Assembly: GCA_019096195.1 (NCBI GenBank)
Contig: JAGTXK010000239.1
Span: 1 to 64,000 of the forward strand
DNA length: 64,000 nt
Reading direction: 5' to 3'
Origin: Boletus sp. NGJ
Taxonomy: Eukaryota; Basidiomycota; Agaricomycetes; Boletales; Boletaceae
Shown: positions 35,333 through 47,733 of the stretch, piece after piece
How the letters are laid out: each line of letters opens with the position of its first letter
Numbering within the stretch: position 1 is the stretch's first letter
Notes under the pieces: model-generated
Seen by the model: only the letters and a program-made list of their open reading frames with translations
What the model was told of the DNA's origin: nothing
Database searches by the model: none
Program-made: the position numbers and the translations under genes

Positions 35333-36456
35333 TGAATTTAGGTTCTAAATATGAATATGCTCGCAGGGTTCCGGATGGTCCAAAGCGAGCAGAAACCTAC
35401 GTCCGTATAAGGAAACCGACTTTCACAGTTATATACGGGAGAGCTCTATGCTCGAAAGATGGAAGCTCGGATCCTGTGCACGATGTTACCATGGCACAGC
35501 ATCCGTCAGGCTCTGGCCATTAATTGTTCTGAGTTCCACTGCCTGGGATTGCCGCATCTTTATGAGGCAGGCAAACGTGCTGAGTTAAAAGGGGTTATTG
35601 TTACCTGGTGTACCGACGTATTATTAACTCAACGCAGTTCCGGAAACCACGTCTGTCAGATTGGCTTCATTCCTCGCTCCGCGGCCTCACCATCACGTCA
35701 TCTTCGACCGTGTTAATTGTTCTCCAAGTGTTTGTGGGCTGAGTAAATACCCTAATGATTCCCAGGCGGTCATCTGCGTCGACATGCCTGATTCCTATCC
35801 TCAGATATCAAAGTTGCCGTTAAGACGACTCAGTTCGAGACAGCGCCGACTATCCTACATTGTTTGTGAAATTGGGCGCAAGTGATGCACTGCTTGGTAT
35901 ATTACATCAATAGATGGGAGGAAATTGTATTCTCGTCGCGCGAAAGTCTTTCTCTCAACCCCGGGTTGTGGGGTCCCCTTGTAATAATATTAACTCTACA
36001 GCTTTTACGTTGATCACCCAATGGTTCGTCCTGAGTGAAGCGTGATCTCGCTATTAATGTGCACTTTGGTGGCGCCAGCGCGAACAGAAATACTCCTTTT
36101 TCTATCGATCAAGTCATAGAGCTGTCGAGATGGCTGTGAGTTGCTGGGCGGTAAGAAAGGTCCGTCTCGTGTCAGTGTTGTTGCCTTGTCAATAACGTAA
36201 AGAACACCATGACCCCCGAGTCTGGTCACCATGTGCTGTGAGACCACTCTCTAATGGGGATGTGTGCGTGGCCGAGTTTCCGCGCCCATGGGTATGGAAT
36301 GGAATGACCGTCTGCGTTGGAGCGGAATAAATAGCACAATCATCAAACCTGTGCGTGGATCTGCGCATTTAATGACGAGGCAGCGAGCAGAGCTGGATCC
36401 GCTATCAGGTTTGCGAAGGCCCATCTATTGTTCTTCCCGCATCGTATCCTACAGTC
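35333..36456. other. Intergenic, nothing recognised
   Basis: It contains the promoter of precursor A, with a TATA-like AATAAATAG at 36326-36334. Small open frames on either strand show no recognisable features. Confidence 0.5.
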
Positions 36457-36920
36457 ATGCAGTTCACATTGAGCCTCACCTTTTCAAAGTTCTTATTCGT
36501 CGCCCTCTTGGCATGGACGGCTGTGGTTCAAGGCGCCCGTGAGTCGAACACCTGGCTGAGCAGTCATGCTCGTACTAGTGTCAATACTGAAGGCGAAATA
36601 CAGCCGTCAAGCCATATTTGGGAATCCGTAGTTCCATAGTTGACGTCGGTACGTCGGCGTCAGCCACGATTAAAAGCAACGAGTACCTCCTGATGACGGT
36701 GAATTACAGCGAAAGACAGTCTCTCGAGGCGGGCCACCGACGCTTATTACTTTAATAGCGCTGCGGAATTCGAGGAAAGTAAGTAGTATTTTCCCAAGAG
36801 GTAAACTTACAATTCATGGATGTCTGTGTTTCAGGGAAGGCGGAGGGAGGCGATCTTGCTAGGCGTTTGGCTTCACCAACGCGTGATGCGTGGTATTTCG
36901 CCGCGGAGAGCGAGGAGTAG
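36457..36920 (+). CDS. Candidate secreted Kex2-processed peptide precursor A
   Basis: Proposed four-exon gene (36457-36538, 36604-36648, 36710-36778, 36835-36920), 93 residues, all introns phase 1. The 82-nt exon 1 encodes a signal peptide ending AWTAVVQGA. Two RR sites (49-50 and 75-76) divide the body. Each is followed by a peptide with the same core: TDAYYFNSAAEFEE after the first and RDAWYFAAESEE at the C-terminus. Duplicated aromatic cores behind dibasic sites are what is seen in Kex2-processed fungal peptides, including the UstYa-modified dikaritins. The second intron position (after GTC G) matches that in precursor B. The exon choice is manual; the acceptor of exon 2 (AATACAG) was chosen because it alone keeps the frame and the shared junction. 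Confidence 0.65.
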
Positions 36921-39900
36921 AGTGGCAGGCGCGTAAAGTCAGGTGCTAATTATGTATCTATCACCTTTCCTCCTTCTCGCTCTTGCAATTAACTTTTATT
37001 CTGCGATGCTGCCCTTTCTCCCTATACAAGTTGACATGACTGTTGATCCAGTGGTCGTTCCAATCCTTGCTCTTTCCGAAATTTTATGGTGCTTTGAACG
37101 CTAGTTTTGAGTTGCGCTTCGAATATTCAAGTTCTGCCTTGATTTGATGTCCTGTCGAGAATTTCCTGCAAGTGCCCTCAGATAGAATCTCGGACGGTGG
37201 GTTTTCGCGCCATTGGATTGGCCAAGAGGACATTCTATGTCTGCCACCCATCTGGAAATACATATTTACAATGTAACCTTCGTCGCCAAGGTCCCGGAGA
37301 ACTTCGCCCAGCTCGAACCAATCACACTTCATCTCATCCACTTCGCCCCCGGGTCTTTGTTCAGCAAGACTGGTTGGGACGACCATATTTCTCTTCCCAA
37401 CAAGACTTGCATTAATATTGTTCGTTTACAAGTCCCCTGAAGACCGTCTAGGGCAGACCGTCTGCAATAAACGTGTGATATCCTCGTAAGCGAGCCACAA
37501 GTTCGCCTCCCTTTCTACCGGGTGTACTTGGCACGGTCGGGGTTCCGACTCTTAAAACACTGCATTGTACGCGTGCATTAAAGAGTTCTGATTCCTTGAT
37601 CCCTAACGTATGTGTCAAAGGATGGAAGGGAATTTACAGGTTACCAACACATGGCACTGATACATCAGCTTTCCTTCCATCTTCAAGCTTCCTGTGGGAA
37701 GGATGGTTCGTACCATGACCTACATCAACCACTCCCTCAATCATTTCTAGTATTTGACTTGCACGTACGCCTTTTCACACTGACGTCCAGAAGAATAACA
37801 TATTCATATCGAAGACCAGCAGAAAATCGAGGGCCAATAAATTTCTGAGGTGGCCATCATATCCATTGTCCGTCCAGTTATCAGACCTAGAATGGAACAA
37901 CATAATTATTTGTTCTTCGCCCAGATGTATCAATTGACTAAGAGAAATCGGCGACTACATCCCGGTTCCAGATGGCGTGGCCCAGCCACGATGGCGGCTT
38001 CAATATTTCAACCATCGAACGTGCCTAGCGGCGAGAACAGGTTGGTGGCTTATCGATACCCGCCACAGGTTATTGTAAATTTCCTCCGCCCCCCAAACCG
38101 ATGCGCACAGTGACGTCAGATTGCGCTGTGCGGCGCTACCTCAGCCTCGTTTCAAATGTGGTCAGTCTATGAAACGTTTCAGGTGGCTCGTACGCTATTC
38201 GGGCATTTAACGCCAATGGCTCAGCGCTTACCTATATGAGCGAGACGATCGTACAAGTTGTAAGGGTTATCAGCGGTAACTCGTGTATATGGGGAGGACA
38301 AAGACAGTCAGGGACCCTAAATTAAAATATACGCATCCAGTGCATGAACGACGCAGTACTTTGGTCCAATTTCATTGTGAGCGAGCAGGCCGATTCAGAA
38401 GCATGGATGTAATTGGTTAGTTCCAGCACATGCGCGGCGGAACCTTGACAGGGTAGTACATTGTTCCCTCCAAGGGTTCGTATGCCCGAGGCGGGTATAC
38501 AGCATCTGTGCGCAGGGTATACCGTGACTGTGGCTGTATCCTGCGAGCAAACAGTTCTCGTTCGACGAGGGAACGATGACTCTGTAGGATAGAAATAGAT
38601 CCGAGGTGGTCAAATGTCACGTTGCTGAGGTCGATCAGAATAGAAAACATGGGTGTTTTCCTGAGATACCGTGTTCGAGGATTTCTCCATCTTGCAACGT
38701 GGTTAGTTACTATTTATATGATCAATCGTCATATCAACAATGTTAACTTGAATGAGATCCATTTAAACTCACAGAAGGCACGGGTAGGTTGATTTACCCA
38801 GACCTTTCGCGTGTCGTCTACTGTAAGTCTGCACTGACAGCGTGAAGGTCATGTGGATCATCGATCAAAGTTGTACACTGGAAAACGACCATCCATCTAG
38901 CATTGTGGATTCCAGCCCCGTTGTTTTGATTTCTTCGACACCTCACCGGGCCCGAGAAGACCAAACAGAGCGCTCAATTGTCTTCCTGGTGACTTTGTAA
39001 CTTGTCTAGAACGTATGCTGCTCCCAAATATGGCTCATAATGGGGCCAGAGGCAAGTCATCTGGGGACTATCTGAAGCTGTGACGACGTTTGATTCATAA
39101 ATGGCCTGGTGGTCATGCACTAATATAAGACTTCTGTGTGAAGGATCATTCGTGGATAATGTCTTCAATCTCAAGCTCCCTTCTCTTGGCTCTCGTTCAT
39201 GCTGACACATTCTGCATTGCTTTATGACTGTTCCTAGTGCCCCCGCCCGCATCTGGACATGCCGACGTGGCTCTGCCGTAGCCAGCATCATATCAGCGCG
39301 ACTTGCTGTGAGTCGCGGCAGGTGTTGTTCCGCTGTTCGCTGTGCCGTCCGCGCCACCCCACCTCCGGCCCGGGATCCTACGCCTCTACACGGCGTTGTA
39401 CACGCCTCGTATCAATGCCCAATGTTTGTGCAGCCCCGCAAATGTTCGAGGTTATTGTCCGTATATCCCCACAGGTCCTCCAGCGCACCGTGAGTATCAT
39501 ATTGCCGACTGACCCGACCATTGCATATGCGCAATCGCTGGGCGCGCTCGGAGCACTTGCCTACCCTTTGACTTGCCATGGATGTTGTGGTCGCCTCGTC
39601 ATCTACAGTGCTTCGAGCTATGTTTCCACCTTCACTGTATGTTCTCTGACTGTCTGTACGGGTGCCCGACTCTACTGTGCGTGTTTGCACGTGAACCGGT
39701 GGGGTAGGTGGAGAGCATGCGGGCCCAAAACACTGCAGCTGTCCCGACAGCCCAAAAGTGATACAAGTACAATGAAACTGACGTCGTACCAATGATCATA
39801 GATCGTCCGCGTGAACTCCTCTCTAATAGACTATAGCAGCTGCGCGCCGCGCGACAGGACGCGCAAAACAACGGAGCCCTGGAGAGCAACCCACACTCTC

Positions 39901-40739
39901 GAGTTCAGGCAACATCGAGCCTTTTTTCGTAGGTCTAGAGAATTCGTGATCTATGTTCATGGATGAATGTTTACTCTTGCCTTAACGACTTTCCGATGTA
40001 TTCCGAGGCTCGGAACCAACATAGGTGTATGAAAATATTGACGTACCACATTAATTACAGACCATTTTAATTTCATCGTGTCCTGCCTTGAATCCATTGT
40101 TTCTCGATTCAGGGCCATCTGTCTTGTTCATGCACTGGTATACTATGCGTGTGAAGGCTAAGAGGCGTTACAGCATTAATGTGGCTCGCCGACTCCGCTC
40201 GAGTCAACCACACACATCTTCTAGTCAACTAGTCACAGCCTGCATCTTGTTTTACCTCGTCCTATCGTTACTCACTTAGCAACTGTCGCTGCGAACAAAG
40301 CCATGAGGGACCCAGCCTACCCTCACAGTTTGACCTCCGAGTCTTCGTCCGTAGGAAGACAACCTTCTTTGCGCACCATCTCGTGCATTATGGTTTATGG
40401 CGCACACTTGATACAGGTACGTACAAAAGATCCCTGCCTTACGTTCGGGGACACCTTATGGCAACCGGAACTTAAAATTTGGGCACAGACATAGAATCTA
40501 GATTGCTGATATGTCGAGGTTCAGGATATCAACGGTCATGGTTGCGGTACCGACGCACTGAATGCCGAGTCTCCGAGGGTCAAAAGCAGGCTAGAAAGGG
40601 TCCAAATGTCTCAGCACCACCGCAAACCTATGCGCGAACCTGGGGATTTAAACTCGAGGGGAACCCTTTGAACCTCCACTAACTTGGCAGTTTCTCGATA
40701 GCACCATCCATCTACATCATCATCTCGAACCTTACCATC
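36921..40739. other. Long gene-poor stretch
   Basis: No convincing gene is seen in 3.8 kb. A frame at 37213-37440 (with NVTFVAKVPENFAQLEPI) and a minus-strand frame at 38417-38650 preceded by a TATA-like ATATAAATAG (near 38714-38725) look protein-like but match nothing I recognise. The last 100 bp hold the promoter of precursor B (TTTAAAC at 40647-40653, 87 bp before its ATG). Confidence 0.5.
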
Positions 40740-41277
40740 ATGCAATTTCGGTTTAACTTCACCTTCTTCTTGACTGCGTTGTTCGTCCTCTTGACATGGA
40801 CGTCATTGGCGCAGGGCGCTGGTGAGTGGTGCGAATTGCCTCAATCGATCGTAACGCTGATGCTCAGGTTGGACTGCAGCGATTAGGCGCGATACCCCAC
40901 TCGCAACGCGTGACCTTGGTGAAGAAGCTCGTGCCTTTGGAGCTGATGTTGGTATGTCGGTCGGAGTTGATTGCAAAAGTTCTTTCAATAACTGGCGAGT
41001 TTCAGCGAATGCCGACATCCTGAGGAGGGATGGCATTCGTTCAACAATAGAGCCTGAAGGAGAGTCTCTGGTTGGAAGAGATCGCGGTGGGGCTGGAGGC
41101 TTTGTTGAGGGCTCGTATAATCTGGGTGAGTAGGTTGCCTGGTGGCGGCAAACACAACTCATCCACACGTGTATTGCAGAAGAGAGAAACGAAGAGATTC
41201 CAGCGGATGACAATGGCCTTCTCTCGAGACGTTATTACACTCTAGTTGAGATTGCGGAGACCGAAGAGAGTGAGTAG
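40740..41277 (+). CDS. Candidate secreted Kex2-processed peptide precursor B
   Basis: Proposed four-exon gene (40740-40821, 40868-40951, 41006-41125, 41180-41277), 127 residues, all introns phase 1 as in precursor A. Exon 1 is again 82 nt and encodes a signal peptide ending LTWTSLAQGA. Three RR sites follow: IRR (34-35), LRR (62-63) and LSRR (112-113). The last would release a 14-residue acidic, tyrosine-starting peptide, YYTLVEIAETEESE, aligned with the DAYYF/DAWYF peptides of precursor A. The junction GATGTT G|CG after exon 2 is at the same place as GACGTC G|CG in A. It lies about 0.7 kb upstream of an aldo-keto reductase gene on the same strand. No function is known. Confidence 0.68.
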
Positions 41278-42000
41278 GTGTTTGATGTCACGCAATTTCC
41301 GTATATTGTACCCTCACTCTACTAACCACCACTTATTATTTAACTTATATTGTTTTTATCGGATTTGTATCCTTAACTACCCAACGATGTTACACATGTA
41401 TCTACACACTTTCTGCTACATACCTTTCAAGTGATCGTGCTTCACATGGACAATCAATCGAGCTTGAAAGGAACTCTGTCTGGGCCATCCTGTTCACATG
41501 AATGCCAGGTTATCCGCATTCCCATTGGCGGAATTTGCACTCTACTTGATTTTTTGTGGTGGCGCTTACTACTTACAGCCCATTTCAGAACGTTGTTATC
41601 GCCTCCAAACTTGGGGACGTTCGAGGTTTGAATCTGGGTGACTTTCAGGTCCACTCGTGTGCCAAAAAATTCCGGTCCGCCACAACACTGCAACGTTCGC
41701 AAATGTGCCGAGGACCATTGTGTCGTTTCCAGAGCGGGGAATCCACCTCTTGCTTAGCGAATTTCGGCGAGTCATATGACGAATCTGCCGAGTTGCTAAC
41801 TTGGAATTTATCAGCACTTACCGTAGACAGTAACACATACGTGTACATGAAGCCGTTCGTAATTCGGAATGTATGTAGATGTGTAAGCAGTATTCCCAAT
41901 CATCAGTCTGGTGACCAGTTTCAGAATATTTAAAGTGTGCTTGGAGGCGGATCGTCTTTCCTGCAACTAGCAGGCACCTGAGCAAGAGTTCCTGTACACG
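41278..42000. other. Intergenic, nothing recognised
   Basis: 3' flank of precursor B and 5' flank of the aldo-keto reductase gene. The open frame at 41556-41933 has no recognisable motif. Confidence 0.5.
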
Positions 42001-43590
42001 ATGTCAATGGCCTACCCTACTCGTACGATCGGTAACACTCCGGTTTCTGCTATCGGCTTTGGAGCCATGGGTATCTCCGCCTACTATGGGGATGTTGAAT
42101 CAGACGAAGAAAGGTTGAAGGTTAGTATTGATCACAGCCCCTATACACAGTTTAACACTACTGTGTTGCTCATCCCGATCGATATGATGGGCCAGGTTTT
42201 CGATGCTGCTTTCAAGAATGGTTGCACATTCTGGGACACCGCCAATATCTATGGTGATAGCGAGGAACTAATTGGAAAATGGTGGGTACATACACAACTT
42301 AGCGACGTCCTACGTACCCTACCCCTATCAGACTAACCAGACCCCATGTGATCAAATCTACTTCTTAGGTTCAAGAAGACTGGTAAACGCGACCAGATTT
42401 TCCTTGCCACCAAGTGTGGCATCGTCCGTGACAGGCCGACAACGCATGGCGTAGACGGATCTGCCAAAAATGTGGAGGAATCGTTCAACCAGTCGCTCCA
42501 GCGCTTGGGGGTGACCTATGTAGACCTTTTTTATCTTCATCGGTGAGCCACTTTCCTCCTTGGTCATACGTCCTGGCAGTAACCAGCGATGTTAATCCTG
42601 GACAAACAGTCCTGACCCTGACGTCCCTATTGAAGTAAGTGATGGCATACATGAATAGGTAACATCCAACATTGATATGGCTGTTCCACTGCGTTCTTGC
42701 ATGTAGGTGACCGTTGGTGCCATGGCCAAGCTCGTCAAGTACATGACATTTAACTGTGGTATTTTAGTCTTATCCCCATTTAGGCAAGGGAAGGTCAAAT
42801 ACCTCGGCCTCTCCGAATGCAGTGCCAACACCCTGCGCCGTGCAAGCGCCATTCACCCAATCGCCGCGGTTCAGCTCGAGTATTCGCCTTTCGAGCTCGA
42901 CCTCGAGAGGAATGACGTAATGAAGACCTCGAGAGAGTTAGGCATCAAGATAATTGCTTACTCACCACTTGGGAGAGGTTTGTTGACTGGTAGATATGTG
43001 AGTGCACTGTGCACACAAAGTTTGCGAGTTGCAACGACCAATCTCCCCGATATTGGTGGTTTTTATGGAGTACTGATTAGAATCATTTGACAGAAATCTC
43101 CTGATGACTTTGAAGAAGGGGATTTTAGGCGGTTTGTCCCAAGGCAAGTTTCACGACAGGGTTGGGCCGAGAATCTGCTGAGGAAAGATTATCCTTCATG
43201 TCGTATGATTTATATGCAGGTACTCGAAAGAAAACTTCCCCAAGGTCTTGAAGCTGGTAGAAGAGTTTCAAAATATTGGCAAAGAATACAACGCGACCGC
43301 GGGACAAGTGGTGCTCGCATGGCTCCTTGCGCAGGGGGAAGATGTAATCCCCATTCCGGGAACCAAGAAAATCAAGGTACGTGCAAGGCAGTATCTTCGT
43401 TTTGCATGTCAGCTGGAACATACATGAGTAGTATCTCGAGGAAAACTTGGAGGCTGCTCGCGTCACACTTTCACCGGAGGCAGTCCAAAAAATTCGGGCT
43501 CTTGCTGAGGAGGCTGTATGGGACGGTGGTCGGTACCCCGCCCAGGCAGCGCATCTGTTGTACGGTGAGACGGCGGCATACAATGCTTGA
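42001..43590 (+). CDS. Aldo-keto reductase
   Basis: Multi-exon gene of the AKR family (YakC/pyridoxal-reductase-like branch), about 340 residues. It starts [22 protein letters not shown]. The catalytic tetrad is visible: Asp in FWDTA, Tyr in NIYGDSEE, Lys in LATKCG and His in DLFYLHR. Later come [46 protein letters not shown] and the cofactor-binding [11 protein letters not shown], all typical of NADPH binding. The C-terminus is [15 protein letters not shown] followed by a YPAQAAHLL segment. Introns are about 50-75 bp and frames join without breaks. It could act on carbonyl metabolites independently, or reduce an intermediate of the neighbouring candidate peptide pathway. Confidence 0.88.
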
Positions 43591-44694
43591 AAAGGTGCCA
43601 AATATGAACAAGTCTTTGTGAGGGTAATGTCTGCATTGTATGTATATTACGGTAAATCGGGCAGACTTCTAGTGAAACTCGATCATTTCGCATGAAGCAC
43701 ACGAGTAACGCGAGCGAGGCTAGTTCAGACCGATGTTAGCTGCAAATACTTGCAAACAAAGCGCGAGGACAGTTGAAACTTCGACTTCAACTAGTCTGGC
43801 GACTCTAATGCCCACGCGTGTGTTCACTTCCTTGAATTTTCTTTTCGTCTGATGTCATGGGAAGCCTTCAAGTTAGGACCTTCTGGCATCCTGTTATCTA
43901 CCCACACAGCATTCAAGCGCTAGGTCAATGTTCATTACGCTCTGCATCATGGCAAAGACGGCAGTGATGGCAACCGGGTCCGAGGACTTGCCAGTGCAGC
44001 TCGCTGTGCATGACTAGCTTATCCTGTGTAACGTGCCAGGCGTGCAGGCTAATCAGGATACATACGATACGAGAACGCATGCAGTGCGGACGTCGGACGA
44101 CGATATCGATAAAACTGATTTCGGTAACGTTTCGCTTACCCTTTTAATCTTTGTCCAGTATAGTGTGACCGTTGTAATGGACGAGCGTGGTTCCTGTTGG
44201 GCAGCTGTACCACTGCTGGTGGTCACGGTATCCACTTGCCTTCCCTCCTCGCTCAATCAGTCGTCGGTACGTTCCCTTCTTTACACATTGCTCACACAAC
44301 TCCGCGAGTCAAACTGCCCACCGCCTTTGCATTCGCACGCCTGTCTCACGGTGTCTGTGGGTGGTAAATACTGTTCGAGCGACTGTGGGGTGCTGAATTG
44401 TATTTCCAAAGTCACGAGCAATCTGATGGGAAATACTTACGACGCTTTGCTTTTCATGTTTGGCTGTGCGAATATCTCATCCCCTGTTGCATTACGTTGC
44501 TGATGGATAGCGGCAGATGCGGTGTCGCTTGAGGCATACCAGATATGATCAATAATCTTCAAGTCTGGTTCAGGTGCTATCGAACATTGTTACCCGCCGC
44601 ATAAATATTCCTGTAATGGCAGTCTGTGCGGCCAGAATGACTTATATATGGGGGCTATCGGCAGGTTACCGTAGTCCATCCTCCGCCCCCCCAC
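43591..44694. other. Intergenic, nothing recognised
   Basis: No gene is recognised. The open frame at 44033-44503 reads as non-coding in composition. A TATA-like TTATATATGG lies near 44642-44651, about 45-50 bp before the next start codon. Confidence 0.5.
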
Positions 44695-46795
44695 ATGACC
44701 CTATACCAGTGGAAAGGTAATTCTCCCTGCCCACACTACTACGTTTATCTGATCTGCCTCTTGCAGCCTACTTCTTACTTGTCGCACTTCCTTTGTTCCC
44801 AATTTACTCGGACGCACTCAATCTCACGCAATGTTTAGCAAATGTGATTGGCTGCGCCACGAACTCAAGTAGTCAGGATTGCATTTCAAGCTTGAATATT
44901 TCGAACATAACTGCTTTTTCGGTACTCCGTACGAGCAATGGTGCATCAATCACAACCGATCCCAACTCTACGGACGCGGCCACTGCGATTTCGTACGCTG
45001 GCTGTGTTCAATATTGTGGACTTGGCCAGGAACCATTCAGGTGGACTGTATTCGCGCAGGAGTATTCCGCGTGGCTCCTGCCATACCTTGCTCTGCTCTC
45101 GCAGCTCCCTTTCGGTGCTCGTCGCAGGATGGATAATCTCATGTCCGCGATATTGACACTCGGATCACCATTCCTCGCTGGCTATTCAATATACGTGACC
45201 CTCCTTAATGCACGATGGGCCAATGACCAGCTTTTTGCAGAGATTGACTATCCTAGTACCGCAGTCAGGCAGTCTGTGGTGCGGGTTTTGAGCAGTCTTC
45301 AACAAGTTCCTTTACGCGTTCACCCTGGGGAGTCTGCTCGATTGGAGTCGCTCGTCGTTCACCCGGACAATGATAACTGGTGGACCACGCTTGCAAAGGA
45401 ACTCGAATATTCACACACGTGGTCAATCGCGTCTGCAACATCCATTACCTGGGTGGTCATCGCCTATCTGCTCACTGTTGCCGATTCCCTCTCCAATGTT
45501 GCGGACAACATAAACTCCAACGGACAGGGAACTGGTTCAGTGTGGCTTTGGGTGTTACCGATTGTTGTGGGATGGTTGGTTCTTTCTCCTAAATGTGACT
45601 ACGCGCGCGTGCACGAGGCGTACGACAAGGCGAATAGACAGGTGTTCGTAGCAGACCCCCGCGACCCCAATGTAGCTCCTACCCACGTCACCACCAACTT
45701 TGGTTTGACCATCGGCGCCAGTCCGGATTGGAAGTTGTACGACAGAAACATCGCTTCCCCAGACGAGTCACGAATCCCTCCGGTATTCAACTATGCAAGA
45801 ACGTTATCGTGGTGTCGAACTGTCTACGTGACCTCGCTATATTATCGCGCAGCTTGGCGAAAATCGAACCATCGTAAGGGCGTCGACGGCAGGCACATTC
45901 CTGGGAATGTGCGTAATGATGTCCCCCGAGAGAGCAGGCTAGGGAACCGCGGTCAGATCATTCGTTACTGTCATCCGGATGATCATGAATACCCCGGGCC
46001 AAATATTCTTTGGCCCCGAGGCGTCTTCCATAACATGATCGTGGCATCCCTTATGTCGCTGATGCTGCAATGGGGGACAACAGGTGCAGCCATCCTCGTG
46101 GTCTGGTTCACTCCTACTATCGTAAGTGGTTTCCTGCGAAGAGATGATCCAGCGACTCAATGTCGTCATCCTAGGGATTCGGATGCCGTTCTCTCGCGTA
46201 CTTGACATATGGGGCGCTATCTACCGCAGTGTGGATTCTGCTTGTATCGTCCAGCGTACTTGGATACTATGCACATCACCTGACCGACGACCCGCCTACC
46301 CCTGACTTGGAAAGTGACGGGCAACGCACACCCTCCATACCTTGGGGAGTAGATGGTGTCGCCATACCGATGCCGGAGATTACAGCCCCTAAATTTAGTG
46401 AAGAGCGAGCAGACACACCGCTCAACACCGGTTCGGACGACTCGGAACCCCCGAGTATCGCCACAATCAGATACCGTAACATGGGGCAGATGCATGTTCG
46501 GACGATTTTGCGGGTTGCGGATTGTCTACGGTGGATAGGAAAATTTGTTGCCATCATCAATGCTATTGGCATCGTCGCCAATTCGGTTTTCCAATACGCG
46601 GGCGTGTACGATAATTGTTATTGTGATTCGAGCGTCTATACCTGGGGTTCTGCTGCATTTAATGTTGTATCTCCTATCGCGAGCGATATCAATTTGGCCA
46701 GCAGTGCTTGGATAGGTGCGCTGGTGCTCGCGCTGACTTGTTGCGCTTTTTTTGTCGGCACGATTTATCTTATACGGGATTCCTTACCTTCTTAG
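44695..46795 (+). CDS. Large multi-pass membrane protein of unknown function
   Basis: The ATG at 44695 begins a 22-nt first exon; a GTAATT…TTGCAG intron leads into YFLLVALPLFPIYSDA, completing a signal peptide. The lumenal/extracellular segment has several Cys and Asn-X-Ser/Thr sites. Hydrophobic helices then follow, including WLLPYLALLSQLPFG, ILTLGSPFLAGYSIYVTLL, ITWVVIAYLLTVADSL and VWLWVLPIVVGWLVL. After an intron near 46120-46173 come LSTAVWILLVSSSVLGYYA, FVAIINAIGIVANSVFQYAGVYDNCYCDS and WIGALVLALTCCAFFVGTIYLI. A cytoplasmic acidic loop lies between. I recognise the type as common in Agaricomycetes but know no function. Confidence 0.75.
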
Positions 46796-47733
46796 TTTAT
46801 TTTTGTATCATTCAAGTTTCAATGTTGCCTTCTTGCAGACTGGACTCTATTACTATGAATGTATTTATAGTATATAGTAGTTGGACGCGAGGCCGTCGTG
46901 GAAGTACTGTATATTTTATCCTCGTTGAACCTTTTTTTACCCCCTTTTGATATCCATTCTCTCTTGATCGGCTCCGGATTGTATCACACGATACAGTGTC
47001 GATGTACAAGCAAATAACAGGTTTTATTTCGACTCATCACCAAACCGCGACGGGCCTCGTCTTCCCCACAGCTACAAGCACCAACTGAGCCTTTGAATGC
47101 TCTTCGCTCGAGTCAACTTGTTTGCTAGATCCACCAGAAGGGAGCTAAAGATTCAACTTGAAGTCAATATCACACTCAGGCTACCAAGTTCAGCTTGATC
47201 AAATGCAGTGTGCGCACTGCGCATTGATTTACAGATGAACACTGTGGGAGATATCATGCATCGAAAATCCCACAGAAGCTACGCAACCGCGTAGGGAGAC
47301 TGCAATGTTGGTTCGTGCGCTTCAAGTTCTACTCCACGCGAACTGCCAGTAGCAGTAGAGTTTGGCTTAGTTTGGAGTTACACCGCGACTCGAGATCTAA
47401 TCGTTATTACAGTGTCCGCCTTTTTCATGCTTGCCTCATTAGAGCGCATTTTTGCAGAGGACTCGAGTGCAGCTCCCCGATGCTATGCTAATATTATATG
47501 CGTTGCTATCTTAGTATGCACTATGAGAAAGTCTAGCAACTGTACCACCGAGCGACCTGTGTACACGACCACGACTCTACAGCCAACTTTGTACCTATTA
47601 TCGCAAAAAGTGCGGAAGCGAGACAGACAGCATCCATGATGATTAACAAAAAAAAAAAAAAGAAAAAACTGGGATCAGGAACACAAGTTTCTTTTTCTAC
47701 ATATGGCACTCTCAGATGTCAACATATCATGAA
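46796..47733. other. Intergenic, nothing recognised
   Basis: Contains a poly-A run near 47649-47667. No gene or repeat family is recognised. Confidence 0.5.

Noticed and set aside
37213-37440. Protein-like frame with NVTFVAKVPENFAQLEPI
   Set aside because: No start context, no splice partners and no recognised family.
38417-38650. A fourth peptide precursor on the minus strand (77 residues, contains ARR, TATA-like upstream)
   Set aside because: No signal peptide, no 82-nt leader exon and no resemblance to A, B or C.
39224-39795. Relic of the multi-pass membrane family
   Set aside because: Only a short ISARL-like match; the rest of the frames do not align, so it could be chance.
44033-44503. 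156-residue open frame
   Set aside because: Composition and lack of motifs look non-coding; no signal or conserved pattern.
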